A stretch of 64,000 nt of DNA from NCBI GenBank assembly GCA_947503335.1, contig CANNCY010000003.1, positions 434,001 to 498,000 of the forward strand. Reading direction: 5' to 3'. This document shows, one piece after another, positions 16,217 through 25,031 of the stretch. This DNA comes from an uncultured Pseudomonadales bacterium (GTDB lineage: Bacteria; Pseudomonadota; Gammaproteobacteria; Pseudomonadales; CANNCY01). Both the position numbers and the translations under genes were made by a program. Numbering within the stretch: position 1 is the stretch's first letter; each line of letters starts with the position of its first letter. The notes beneath the pieces were generated by a model. That model had not been told where the DNA came from, did not search any database, and was given only the letters and a program-made list of their open reading frames with translations.

Positions 16217-16786
16217 GTTTAGCATCGCCTGTATATACTCACCCGCAGTGCCAGACAGTGTTATCTGGTAGCTGTTAAGGCGCGAGGCAACGGGCATAAA
16301 GAAGCAGTCGGCAATACCAAAGGCGCCAAATAATCGTAGGTCGCCATTAGCGTCGGGTTTCGCAAACTGATTAAAGATAGATTCGATGCGGGCGATATCG
16401 GCCTTGGCGGCGTCTGAGATATTCAGTGGCTTAGACATACGGCAGTTCATTGGCATCTCGCCGCGCAGCGCGTTAAAGCCCGCATGCATTTCGGCGCAAA
16501 TAGCGCGAGCCTGTGCGCGGGCTTTGGTGTCGGTGGGCCATCCTTTGCCTTGCAGATAGGCTTCGCTTACATACTCGCAAATAGCCAGCGAGTCGTGCAC
16601 GTTGATGTCGCCGTCGATCAGTACGGGCACACGGCAGGTTTCGCTGTACTTGCCTAAGCGCTCGCGTATTTGATGTTGGGTGAGTGATTCGTGCACTTCG
16701 TCAAAGCTGACGTTATTGGCATGTAGTAATAGCCAGGGGCGCAGTGACCAAGACGAGTAGTTTTTGTTGCCGATTACTAGTTGCAT
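16145..16786 (-). CDS. Glutathione S-transferase family protein
   Basis: From the ATG at 16786 the protein has 213 residues. It opens with the thioredoxin-fold segment LVIGNKNYSSWSLRPWLLL, where the serine of NYSSWS is the likely glutathione-activating residue. The conserved cis-proline motif CRVPVLIDG and the HDSLAICEYV segment (glutathione-binding Ser) follow, then an all-helical C-terminal domain. The start was chosen because a TGAGG ribosome site precedes it; an ATG four codons earlier has none. Its last 72 bases are duplicated at 8721-8794, showing that the island entered exactly at this gene end while leaving the gene intact. Confidence 0.88.
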   Translation of the reverse strand: MQLVIGNKNYSSWSLRPWLLLHANNVSFDEVHESLTQHQIRERLGKYSETCRVPVLIDGDINVHDSLAICEYVSEAYLQGKGWPTDTKARAQARAICAEMHAGFNALRGEMPMNCRMSKPLNISDAAKADIARIESIFNQFAKPDANGDLRLFGAFGIADCFFMPVASRLNSYQITLSGTAGEYIQAMLNHPSYLTWVEESLADTEIVPEDEV

Positions 16787-16865
16787 GCTAAGCCTCATTA
16801 ATTATGCGCATAGCATATCAACAATTGTTTGGTTGGGTTAGGTGAATGCGATAAGAGGAGCTTTG

Positions 16866-17174
16866 TTATGGGGCAGAAAAATACTTGAGCGTGTCCATCT
16901 CTTTGTGAGGGATACCGATAATGTGGATGGTGTCATCAGTTAGTTGATAGAAAACTACATGCTGGCCTTCTCTATAGCTGTAGTAGCCTTCACGAATGTC
17001 TGTACGGTGCTTACCAGAGAGCGGGTTTTGTGCGAGCCATTTAACACGCGTATCGATATTTTTTAAGTACTGGTTGCGTTGAGCTTTGCCCCAGTTACGC
17101 TCGGTATATCGGCCTATATTTTTTAAGTCGTCGCGAGCGCGAGGTGTAATTTTGATTAGTCGATTCTTATGCAT
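16866..17174 (-). CDS. parE: ParE/RelE family toxin
   Basis: The 102-residue basic protein has the RelE/ParE fold pattern: ITPRARDDLKNIGRYTERNWG, YLKNIDTRVKWLAQNPLSGKHR, YYSYREGQHVVFYQLTDDTIHIIGIPHKEMD. ParE toxins of this superfamily poison DNA gyrase, while RelE relatives cut mRNA; the sequence is closest in style to ParE. The upstream ParD-like gene ends at the base where this one starts, the usual antitoxin-toxin order with overlapping codons. It lies 80 bp upstream of the GST gene. Confidence 0.88.
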   Translation of the reverse strand: MHKNRLIKITPRARDDLKNIGRYTERNWGKAQRNQYLKNIDTRVKWLAQNPLSGKHRTDIREGYYSYREGQHVVFYQLTDDTIHIIGIPHKEMDTLKYFSAP

Positions 17175-17422
17175 TAGCCCTCGTTATCTAATTCATCGAT
17201 TATGCCGTCGATAGAAAAATCGTCTACAAACTCGCCCCTTTCAGCTTGGGCTGCACCCTCTGCGAGGTGGGCACGCAGGGCTTCGAGTTTGGTTTTACGC
17301 TCTTCCATACCGCGCAGGGCGTCGCGAACCACTTCGCTGGCAGAGCCGTATCGGCCGCTGGCAATTTCGTTTTTGATAAATGTCTCCCAGTGTTTGCCCA
17401 AACTTAGGCTGGTAGTTGCCAT
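17174..17422 (-). CDS. parD: ParD-type antitoxin
   Basis: The 82-residue protein begins MATTSLSLGKHWETFIKNEI and continues ASGRYGSASEVVRDALRGMEERKTKLEALRAHL, the ribbon-helix-helix pattern of ParD antitoxins. The acidic tail wraps the toxin in known complexes. I chose the ATG at 17422, with a GAGGTC ribosome site, over a longer frame to 17485 whose extra residues run through the promoter. It is immediately upstream of the ParE-type toxin gene and probably represses its own operon. Confidence 0.88.
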   Translation of the reverse strand: MATTSLSLGKHWETFIKNEIASGRYGSASEVVRDALRGMEERKTKLEALRAHLAEGAAQAERGEFVDDFSIDGIIDELDNEG

Positions 17423-17435
17423 AGCTGACCTCGTG

Positions 17436-17460
17436 TATTCATATTTAATAATATTGAATA
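17436..17460. promoter_or_regulatory. AT-rich imperfect palindrome upstream of parD
   Basis: The 25-bp stretch starts TATTCATATT and ends AATATTGAATA, so its two halves are nearly inverted copies. It lies 13 bp upstream of the parD start, where a ribbon-helix-helix antitoxin would be expected to bind for autorepression. Confidence 0.45.
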
Positions 17461-17552
17461 TAGAGTACGATGCCGCCAGCCACAAGCGCTCAAGTTACTA
17501 ATGTTAAGTTATTGTGGTTGCTGTAGGCTAACGGCTCGATTTAGGGGGAACT

Positions 17553-18377
17553 ATGGGTTTAAAAAAATACTGGCCAGCGCTTGCGTTATTTATGATGACT
17601 ACCGTACTCGCAGAGCCAGCCACCATCGGCGGCGTCGACGTCGAAATCATGCGCAGCAGCGACAATCCTGCACCCTTAGTACTATTCTCACATGGCGCCG
17701 GCAGTTGCCCAGATCGCTATCAGCAACTGCTGTCAAAACTCGCCAATAGCGGTTACACGGTGATGGCGGTAAAACACAAAGACTGCATCAGTGGCGATAC
17801 CACCCCCGATGTAAGCTGGCGCTCGCCCGAGCAATGGAGCGATGCCACCAATAGCTACCGTCGCGACGATATGCATGCTTTATTAGATGCCTTGCCCGGC
17901 AGCGACTATGCCCAGTACATCAGCAGTTTTGATTCAGTGGGTTGCATGGGGCATTCGATGGGCGGCTATACCTGCATGGGGTTGGCTGGTGCTTGGGCGA
18001 GTTGGCAGCGTACCGAAGTAAAAGCTATCGCTGTTTTATCGCCTTGGCATAAACCCTACACTGTGCAACAGAGTGCGGTGGAGATAAGTGGCGTCAGTGT
18101 GCTGTATCAGGGGGGTACTAAAGATCGACCTATTACCCCTGATTTAGTAGCAGCTAATGGTGCGTACGAGCAGACAAACTCGCCCAAGTATTTGCAGGTG
18201 TTTAATCGCGCTCGCCATGGCGCGTGGTCAGACTCACGATTAGGCCGGCGCTTTCATGATGAGATGAGCTACTACCAAATTGCGTTTTTTGATGCGTACT
18301 TAAAGGGCGAGTCAGTTAAGAAACTTGAAGTTAAAAAGGGGCGAGTAGATACCCTAAGGTTTGCGCACCAACAATGA
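17553..18377 (+). CDS. Secreted alpha/beta hydrolase (dienelactone hydrolase/PAF-acetylhydrolase-like)
   Basis: The 274-residue protein has a signal peptide (MGLKKYWPALALFMMTTVLA). The alpha/beta hydrolase fold is shown by LVLFSHGAGSCPDRYQQLL (oxyanion strand), the nucleophile elbow GHSMGG near residue 135 and a late histidine in FNRARHGAWSD. It is expected to hydrolyse esters in the periplasm; the substrate is unknown. The start codon of the next gene lies within its stop region (4-bp overlap), so the two are coupled. Four GGGCGAGT-type octamers lie in this gene. Confidence 0.8.
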   Translation: MGLKKYWPALALFMMTTVLAEPATIGGVDVEIMRSSDNPAPLVLFSHGAGSCPDRYQQLLSKLANSGYTVMAVKHKDCISGDTTPDVSWRSPEQWSDATNSYRRDDMHALLDALPGSDYAQYISSFDSVGCMGHSMGGYTCMGLAGAWASWQRTEVKAIAVLSPWHKPYTVQQSAVEISGVSVLYQGGTKDRPITPDLVAANGAYEQTNSPKYLQVFNRARHGAWSDSRLGRRFHDEMSYYQIAFFDAYLKGESVKKLEVKKGRVDTLRFAHQQ

Positions 18378-18691
18378 GCATGTTTAGAAACGAAAAACTA
18401 GTTAAGCCAACCAATTGGCAAATTACAGCGGCGGCAGTTGTCGGCATTGCGAGTTATACCGGCAATTACTTCTCGCCCGCCATAGGGTTAGTACTCGCCC
18501 TCTTTACCATGGTGCTAATTGGCGCACAGTGGTGGTTTGATTTTAGAGTATGGCCCACGTTCAAATATAAGGTGCACCCATTAGTGTTTGGGCTGTATTG
18601 GGGGCTGATCGTTGGGCTGGTGATACCGATGTTGATCAGGGTATCACTTGAAGATGGTCTCGGTGGCATCTGGGAGTTACTTGTTAGTTAA
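18374..18691 (+). CDS. Small membrane protein (three helices)
   Basis: The 105-residue protein has hydrophobic helices near residues 17-35, 37-53 and 70-88 and no known motif. Its ATG overlaps the hydrolase stop (ATGA), so the two are translated together. Its end overlaps the convergent antitoxin gene by 15 bp. Function is unknown. Confidence 0.65.
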   Translation: MSMFRNEKLVKPTNWQITAAAVVGIASYTGNYFSPAIGLVLALFTMVLIGAQWWFDFRVWPTFKYKVHPLVFGLYWGLIVGLVIPMLIRVSLEDGLGGIWELLVS

Positions 18692-18988
18692 TGCAGAGAT
18701 GTGAACGTCTTGCCCGTCAGGAAACTTTGCATGAAGCTCAAGTGTGCCGCCTAGGGCCTCTATGTAATTAGCAAGTGTGCTAAGCAGTGCGTCTGGCCTA
18801 CTTTCTATTTTTGAAATATTGGGCTGGGCAACGTTCATAACATCGGCAACCAACGACTGATTAATACCGCGGGATTTACGCAGCTCGGCTAATGACATCT
18901 CTGCTACTATCTTTACAGCCTTTGCTCGTGCTGCTTGGCTTACTTTGGGGGAGATCTTTTTACGCATCTCTGAAAGTGGCTTGGTCAT
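18677..18988 (-). CDS. higA: HigA-type antitoxin, XRE family
   Basis: The 103-residue protein has a helix-turn-helix of the XRE type (LAELRKSRGINQSLVADVMNVAQPNISKIESRPDALLSTLANYIEALGG). The basic N-terminal extension and length fit antitoxins encoded downstream of HigB-like toxins. It starts 10 bp after the toxin gene. It should both neutralise the toxin and bind the operon promoter upstream of 19358. Confidence 0.85.
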   Translation of the reverse strand: MTKPLSEMRKKISPKVSQAARAKAVKIVAEMSLAELRKSRGINQSLVADVMNVAQPNISKIESRPDALLSTLANYIEALGGTLELHAKFPDGQDVHISALTNK

Positions 18989-18998
18989 AACTTAATTC

Positions 18999-19358
18999 CT
19001 AATCTAGATTTTCAGATTTAAGATGGTCTAAAAACAGTTTCTCTGCGCGCCTAATCATTGTGTCGTAAAAGCTCTTGGCGTTACTGCCGTTTTTGCGGCC
19101 GCCACAAAGTAGTACGGCTCTGCGAATAGGGTCGAACGCATAGAATACGCGATAGGGTTTGCCGCTATGCTGTATTCTGAGCTCTTTAAGGTTCTTAACT
19201 CTTTTCGTGGCCTTTAATGTATCTGCATAAGGGCGAGATAAGTTAGGCCCCGCAATTTCGAGTACCTCTACCATAGCCATGACGTCGATTTGCTCAGGCT
19301 CAGTTAACTGAAAGAACCATTCTTCGAAGTCGTTGGTTACGAATATTTCCCATGACAT
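18999..19358 (-). CDS. higB: HigB-like toxin (phage-derived Gp49-like/RelE superfamily)
   Basis: The 119-residue protein shows the PF05973 pattern: WEIFVTNDFEEWFFQL, a middle ADTLKATKRVKNLKELRIQHSGKPYRVFYAFDPIRRAVLLCGGRK and a helical end. Such toxins are ribosome-dependent mRNA interferases. The toxin comes first and the antitoxin second, the HigBA order. The start is followed upstream by AT-rich sequence (19359-19410) likely to hold the promoter and antitoxin-binding sites. Confidence 0.87.
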   Translation of the reverse strand: MSWEIFVTNDFEEWFFQLTEPEQIDVMAMVEVLEIAGPNLSRPYADTLKATKRVKNLKELRIQHSGKPYRVFYAFDPIRRAVLLCGGRKNGSNAKSFYDTMIRRAEKLFLDHLKSENLD

Positions 19359-19578
19359 GTGATATTAGATATTCCTTTAAAAGTATATATTCTTGGGGTT
19401 ATATGTCAAGGCGGGTAGGCAACACCGTATCAAGCCATTAAGTGCGTGGGCAACAAATCACCCTGTAACACCACCATCACAAACATGTCATCATTTGTTC
19501 ATCTAATCGTTATTTGAGTGTCATCTTTTGTACCTATGGTTTTCATATCTCAATTGATATCGAAAATTAAGGTAGATA

Positions 19579-22362
19579 ATGAAACATTCAATTAAGAGGT
19601 CTTTGCTTGCAGTATCTATTTCTGCAGCGTGCGCATCGGTCTATGCCGATGGGCGAATCGAAGGGCGAGTGTCAGATAGCACGCAGAAAAACTATATCGG
19701 TAATGCGCTAGTAGAGCTTAGCCGTACCAACAAAGAAACCGTGACCAGCCGTGATGGGCGATTTTCGTTTACCGACATCGCGCCAGGCACTTACCAGCTA
19801 ACCATCAGCTACATCGGTGCAAAGCCCTTGAGCCAAACCGTTGAGGTGATCGACGGCGAAACCACCCGCGTTAATTACCTACTAGATGCCGCTGATGCGA
19901 TCGAGACTATTTTGGTAACAGGTCAAGCGGCAGGGGCGGCAAGTGCGCTAAGTAAGCAGCGTACGTCTGACGAGATTATTGCAGTGGTTGATGCCGACGC
20001 GATTGGTCAGTTGTCTGATAGCAACGTCACCGAAGCACTTCAGCGTCTATCGGGTATTTCAATCGAGCGCGATCAGGGCGAGGGCCGCTTTGTGCGTATT
20101 CGTGGTGCGGCGCCTAATCTTAATACGGTATCGATTAACGGGTTAAACGTACCGTCGCCCGAGGCCGGTGCGCGGGCGGTTGCGCTAGACGTTATACCTG
20201 CCGAGCTAGTACAAACCCTTGAAGTATCTAAATCGGCAACGCCAGACAAAGATGCCAATGCGCTAGGCGGTAATATCGAAGTACAGTCGCTATCAGGCTT
20301 TGACCGCGAAGGCACTACCTATAGCTTGTCTGCTGATTTGGCCTACGAAGATCTTACTGATAATACTAATCCTAAGGCCAGTGCTACCTACACCTCGGTA
20401 TTAAACGCGCAAGAAACCTTCGCGATCGCAGCGGCGATTAGTTATGAAGATCGCGATTTTGCATCGCACAATGTTGAGACCGACGGCAACTGGACGATGC
20501 CTGATGAAGACGACTTTCCTGGTGCGCCTGCGTTTAATATGCCCCCTGAGCTTGAGCAGCGTATTTACGAAATCAATCGTAAGCGCTTAGGCTTAGCAGC
20601 AAACTTTGATTATCGCCCCTCTGACGACACGTCGCTTTACCTACGCACCTTGCATTCACGTTTTGAAGACCAAGAGTATCGTCAAAAGATTGAATGGAAG
20701 ATTGAAGACGCTAGCTCTATTGATGATCTAACGGCTACCTCAGGTACCGTAAGTGATGGCTTAGAGGTAGAGCGCGAGCTGAAAAATCGCCTCGAAAAAC
20801 AAACCATCACCTCGATCAAAGCAGGCGCTGATTTTACTAAGCCTTGGGGCGAGTATGACCTTAGTATTGGTTATTCAAGCGCCGAAGAAAAAGAACCGGG
20901 CCGTTACGATGCCGTGTTTGAGGGCGATCTAGACGACAGCACCTTTGCTTCATGGTCAGGTATCACTAAGCCTGTTATTACCGGCGGTGCTGACGCGTAT
21001 AACACCGATCTATTCGAACTAGACAAAGTAGAGTGGGTTAATGGCAACGCCAAAGACGAAGCGGTTCAGTTTGCAGCTAATCTTAGCTACAACACTAAGT
21101 TTAATGGCTTTCCGTCAACCATTAAGGTGGGTGGCAAGATTCAGGCTCGCGATAAAGACTATGATGTCGACTTTGAAGTTTGGGAAGACTTTGCCGGTGG
21201 CCCCGTACTAACCCCCTATGTGTCGGGTATGTCTGATTACTCGTTAGGCAATGCTGGGCCTTACATTTCTGCGGGTTTAATGAACCCGTATTTGCATGGC
21301 CTGCAGTCAGGCGACTACGACATCGATGATATGGACTCAATCGAAGGAAGTTACGCGCCGCAATACAGTGCGTCAGAAGACAGCTGGGCACTTTACGCGA
21401 TGCAAACCACCGACTTTTGTAATACGCGTTTAATCTATGGTGCGCGTTATCAATCGTTTGCAACTGATCTGATGGGTTATCAGGTTGAGCGCAACGACGA
21501 TGACGATCTAATTGACGTAACTGAGCAGAACTTTTCTAACGATGATGATTTCTTCTTACCATCAGTACACCTACGCCGCCGCTTAAACGATGCGTGGCAG
21601 GTGCGCGCAGCGCTAACTACTAGTGCGGTTCGCCCAACGTTTGAGCAGATGTCGCCGGGTCAGCTAATCGTTCGTGAAGACTTTAACGGTACCGACTTTG
21701 ATACCAACGAAGCAGAGTTTGGTAACCCCTATTTAGAAACCACCACCAGCACTAACTTTGATGCAACGATCGAGTATTACTCGCCCAATAAGCTATCAGG
21801 TTTTTCTGCTGGTGCATTCTACAAAGACATTAGCGATTTTGTTTACCAAGCCGACATTGCTGGCACCGGTAACTACGTGAACTTTGATGAAGCAATTACC
21901 TTTAACAACGGTGATAGCGCCAAATTATATGGCTTAGAGGCTAGCATTGTGCAGCGTTTTAGTAATGGCTTCTTGGTTACCGCAAACGCGACCTTTACTG
22001 ACAGCGAAGCAAGCTATGAGCAGCGAGCTGATACTGCGCTACCAGGGCAGTCTGATACCACAGCCAACCTAGTACTAGGTTGGGAAGGCGATGTGTTTAG
22101 CGCACGCTTAGCGACCACCTACAAAAGCGATTATATTCGCGAGCTAGACATGACCGAGCCAAGCAACGACTTCTACCAAGATGCTCACACGTCAGTGGAT
22201 ATGTCGCTGCGCGCAGCATTGGGTGCATGGGAGCTACGCTTAGACGCTACTAACCTAACTGACGAACCTTACTTTGCCTACTCGGGCAACAATAAATATA
22301 ACGCGCAATACGAACTATACGGGCGCACCATTCGCCTAGGCGCAACCCTGAGGAACTTTTAA
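19579..22362 (+). CDS. TonB-dependent receptor with N-terminal carboxypeptidase-regulatory-like domain
   Basis: The 927-residue outer-membrane protein has a signal peptide (cleavage after VYA near residue 23), then a beta-sandwich domain (RIEGRVSDSTQKNYIGNALVEL, GRFSFTDIAPGTYQLTISYIG). The TonB-box region is ETILVTG near 110. The plug follows (SDSNVTEALQRLSGISIERDQGEGRFVRIRGAAPNLNTVSINGL), then the 22-strand barrel ending in LGATLRNF with a terminal aromatic residue. The stop codon shares a base with the start of the phytase gene, so the pair is one operon. The natural reading is uptake of phytate-derived inositol phosphates or of ions released from phytate. Confidence 0.9.
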   Translation: MKHSIKRSLLAVSISAACASVYADGRIEGRVSDSTQKNYIGNALVELSRTNKETVTSRDGRFSFTDIAPGTYQLTISYIGAKPLSQTVEVIDGETTRVNYLLDAADAIETILVTGQAAGAASALSKQRTSDEIIAVVDADAIGQLSDSNVTEALQRLSGISIERDQGEGRFVRIRGAAPNLNTVSINGLNVPSPEAGARAVALDVIPAELVQTLEVSKSATPDKDANALGGNIEVQSLSGFDREGTTYSLSADLAYEDLTDNTNPKASATYTSVLNAQETFAIAAAISYEDRDFASHNVETDGNWTMPDEDDFPGAPAFNMPPELEQRIYEINRKRLGLAANFDYRPSDDTSLYLRTLHSRFEDQEYRQKIEWKIEDASSIDDLTATSGTVSDGLEVERELKNRLEKQTITSIKAGADFTKPWGEYDLSIGYSSAEEKEPGRYDAVFEGDLDDSTFASWSGITKPVITGGADAYNTDLFELDKVEWVNGNAKDEAVQFAANLSYNTKFNGFPSTIKVGGKIQARDKDYDVDFEVWEDFAGGPVLTPYVSGMSDYSLGNAGPYISAGLMNPYLHGLQSGDYDIDDMDSIEGSYAPQYSASEDSWALYAMQTTDFCNTRLIYGARYQSFATDLMGYQVERNDDDDLIDVTEQNFSNDDDFFLPSVHLRRRLNDAWQVRAALTTSAVRPTFEQMSPGQLIVREDFNGTDFDTNEAEFGNPYLETTTSTNFDATIEYYSPNKLSGFSAGAFYKDISDFVYQADIAGTGNYVNFDEAITFNNGDSAKLYGLEASIVQRFSNGFLVTANATFTDSEASYEQRADTALPGQSDTTANLVLGWEGDVFSARLATTYKSDYIRELDMTEPSNDFYQDAHTSVDMSLRAALGAWELRLDATNLTDEPYFAYSGNNKYNAQYELYGRTIRLGATLRNF

Positions 22363-23390
22363 TGAACAAATCACTTATCGCAACCATTATTGCTAGCGCC
22401 ATGTTAACTGCTTGTAGTAACTCGCAAGCACCAATTGACCCTAGTATTAAGCAGGTTACCGTACAGGCACAGGTGCAAACACAAGCTGTGTTGTCAGACG
22501 ATGATGCTGCCGATGACTCGGTAGTTTGGTTTAACCAAACCGATGCTGCTAACAGTTTAGTAATTGGCACCAACAAACGTTGGGGGCTAGAGGTTTATAA
22601 CCTTGATGGCCAACGTGTTCAGCAGTTGCCAGTAGGGCGAGTAAATAACGTTGATCTACGCAATGATGTTACTGGCCAGTACGACTCGATCGCTGCAGCC
22701 AGTAATCGCACTAACAAAAGCATTAGTTTATTTTCGATTAACGCTGAGGGCACCCTTGTGCAAACTGGCGATGTGGCTACGGGGTTAAACGACCCATACG
22801 GAATCTGCATGGGCCAAGTGCAAGGCGTTAACTATGTTTACGTCAACGACAAAGATGGGCGCTATCAACAATGGCGAGTAGATACCTTGTCTACAGCAAC
22901 TAAGGTACGAGAGTGGGCATTGCCTGCACAGCCTGAAGGTTGTGCTGTCGATGACGTAACAGGTGTGCTGTACTTTGGCATCGAAGAAATGGGCCTATAC
23001 AAGATGTCAGCGGCAGCTGATGCGCCAACCGATTGGCAGCTAATTGATGCTACCGGTGCAGGCCGACTGGTTGCTGATATCGAAGGCATCGATATCTATC
23101 GCACTGACGAATATCAGTTGTTGTTAACTTCAAGCCAAGGTAACAACAGCTATGTGATCTATCAGCTAGATGCTAATACAACGCCCGTTGGCATTGTGCG
23201 AGTAGGTGATGGCGCGTCGATTGACGGCACCGCCGAAACCGACGGCATCGCAGTATCAGCCCATTTATTGCCTGGTTTTGAAAAAGGTATTTGGGTGATT
23301 CAAGACGGTGTGAATACAGCGCCGGCGGCCAATCAAAACTTTAAGTATGTATCGATGGCAGATGTGTTGATGCAATTAGGGTTAGATTAG
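22362..23390 (+). CDS. Beta-propeller phytase lipoprotein (3-phytase family)
   Basis: The 342-residue protein has a lipobox (MLTAC, cysteine 18), so it is probably membrane-anchored. Motifs of the calcium-dependent beta-propeller phytase family (PF02333) follow: DDAADDSVVWFNQTDAANSLVIGTNK, GLEVYNLDGQ, GRVNNVDLRND, LNDPYGICMG, QPEGCAVDD and ADIEGIDIY. These acidic clusters bind calcium and phosphate in characterised enzymes, which remove phosphates from phytate. Translation is coupled to the TonB receptor by a TAATG overlap, so the enzyme probably works at the cell surface with that receptor. Confidence 0.9.
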   Translation: MNKSLIATIIASAMLTACSNSQAPIDPSIKQVTVQAQVQTQAVLSDDDAADDSVVWFNQTDAANSLVIGTNKRWGLEVYNLDGQRVQQLPVGRVNNVDLRNDVTGQYDSIAAASNRTNKSISLFSINAEGTLVQTGDVATGLNDPYGICMGQVQGVNYVYVNDKDGRYQQWRVDTLSTATKVREWALPAQPEGCAVDDVTGVLYFGIEEMGLYKMSAAADAPTDWQLIDATGAGRLVADIEGIDIYRTDEYQLLLTSSQGNNSYVIYQLDANTTPVGIVRVGDGASIDGTAETDGIAVSAHLLPGFEKGIWVIQDGVNTAPAANQNFKYVSMADVLMQLGLD

Positions 23391-23428
23391 GTTAACTATT
23401 GTAAAGCTAATATCCTATCGACCTTGCC

Positions 23429-23465
23429 TGAGGTATCGTTATTACTCTTTAATAGCGATACCTCA
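23429..23465. terminator. Strong stem-loop between phytase and the next hydrolase gene
   Basis: TGAGGTATCGTTATT (23429-23443) pairs with AATAGCGATACCTCA (23451-23465): 15 bp with one G-T pair and a 7-base loop. It lies 38 bp after the phytase stop and ends six bases before the next start codon. No T-run follows, so it could end transcription, stabilise the upstream message or block translation of the downstream gene. Confidence 0.55.
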
Positions 23466-23471
23466 ACTGCC

Positions 23472-25031
23472 ATGACCACGTTTATCAAATACCTGTTATT
23501 AAGTTTTACAACACTTGTATTAACCGCCTGCGGTGGCGGCGGTGATGGGGGCGAGCAGAGCACCCCGCCAAATATACAGCCGCCTGTGGCCGAAAGCATT
23601 TGGGATTACACCGAGGTAGCCTACGGCACCGACGACCCAAGCCGCCAGTGGCTCAATATTAAACTCGCCACTGATCAAAGTAAGCCTGCACCGGTGTATC
23701 TATTTGCTCACGCTAATGGCGGCACGGCTTATAGCATTGATGACAGCGAGCTTAATGCGATTGCTGCGGCAGGCTTCGCAACGATCAGTTGGGATTCGAT
23801 TCAAAAGCTAGAGACAGCCGATGATTTTGATATAGCGGTTAGTGATGCGCAGATTATGTTTGATTGGGTGCGAGCCAATGCCGCTACCTATAATATCGAC
23901 CCTAACCAGATTGTCATCGGTGGGCGCTCGCGCGGCACCATGGTTAGCTGGCAGCTCGCCCATAGTGGTCACGAGGCGATCAAAGGCATCTACATGTTCA
24001 ATGCCTTGCCCTGGGCAGCATGGGAGAACCCCGAACTTTGGAACCCTGCCGACGATGTAACCGCCAACAGCCCTATCACCTATCTGGTGTATGGCCCCGA
24101 CTACGATGATGAAGACGGCCATAACCCAACCTTTGTAGCCCCAGTAGTGGCTGCATACGACTACTTAGATATCGCCGATCGGCTTACGATGTATGTTGAT
24201 CTTTGGGCAACATACCGCGACGCTAATGGTAACTGGACAAACGACGCCCAAACCATGCACTACTTTGGCGAGTTTGTGGCAGCCCTTAATGGCGATCGCG
24301 TAGCACCAACAGGCAGCAACTTGTTTATGGGGCACAGTTTTTTTGCGCCTATCGCAAGAGAAATGACCGCCCACATGGCCTATCTTGGGCAGAGTGACTA
24401 CGAGCAACACGTAGAGATGTCAGGCGGCGAAACCGGCACCCCCCTAGCATTATGGAACGACGAGGAGCACAGGGCGAACATTCAGGCGGTGCTTGATACG
24501 GGCGAGGTCGAACTGTTTGCCATGGCGGTAGGCCGCGAGATAGAAGGCTACACCCTATGGATCGATTATGCGCTATCTAAAAACGCAAACACTAAGTTTG
24601 TGTTGGGGTTTTCGTGGGTCGACTACCCGGCGAGTTATACAACCACCGAGTACGAGGCAACGTTTTTAGAATATCTAACCGATGGGATCATACCGCAGTT
24701 AGAGACGCTGCGATCGCAATACCCCAGTGCTGATATCAGCATCATGCCCTATGGCTTTAGTGCGGTCGAGCTGCGCTATATGTTTGATGCAGGTTCGTTG
24801 CCTGGTATTACCGAATTAACCGGCGATAACGCAGCTACCTCAATCTTTAAAGACGCGAAGGGGCATGGCCATAAGCCAGGCCTATTGCTAGACCTGTCAG
24901 AGTTTATCTGGCTCAACGTATTATTTGGTGTTGACCTAGCGACCTACGATTACAGCGCAGGCCATTCGGTTGACCTAAAGGAAGTAGCGCAACGTATCTT
25001 AGAACAGCAGGCGGTTTATTTTTCGAACTGA
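23472..25031 (+). CDS. Lipoprotein with N-terminal alpha/beta hydrolase and C-terminal SGNH-like domain
   Basis: Starting at the ATG at 23472 the protein has 519 residues with a lipobox LTAC followed by glycines. Residues 50-200 look like an alpha/beta hydrolase: PVYLFAHANGGTAYS (oxyanion region) and IGGRSRGTMVSW as nucleophile elbow. From about residue 265, NLFMGHSFFAPIAREM resembles the first block of SGNH-type hydrolases (a G-x-S near a strand), and a late D-x-x-G-H-G-H segment (FKDAKGHGHKPG) may supply the other residues. I used the internal ATG because the longer frame (from 23424) runs through the strong stem-loop. It may be co-expressed with the phytase. The substrate is unknown. Confidence 0.65.
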   Translation: MTTFIKYLLLSFTTLVLTACGGGGDGGEQSTPPNIQPPVAESIWDYTEVAYGTDDPSRQWLNIKLATDQSKPAPVYLFAHANGGTAYSIDDSELNAIAAAGFATISWDSIQKLETADDFDIAVSDAQIMFDWVRANAATYNIDPNQIVIGGRSRGTMVSWQLAHSGHEAIKGIYMFNALPWAAWENPELWNPADDVTANSPITYLVYGPDYDDEDGHNPTFVAPVVAAYDYLDIADRLTMYVDLWATYRDANGNWTNDAQTMHYFGEFVAALNGDRVAPTGSNLFMGHSFFAPIAREMTAHMAYLGQSDYEQHVEMSGGETGTPLALWNDEEHRANIQAVLDTGEVELFAMAVGREIEGYTLWIDYALSKNANTKFVLGFSWVDYPASYTTTEYEATFLEYLTDGIIPQLETLRSQYPSADISIMPYGFSAVELRYMFDAGSLPGITELTGDNAATSIFKDAKGHGHKPGLLLDLSEFIWLNVLFGVDLATYDYSAGHSVDLKEVAQRILEQQAVYFSN

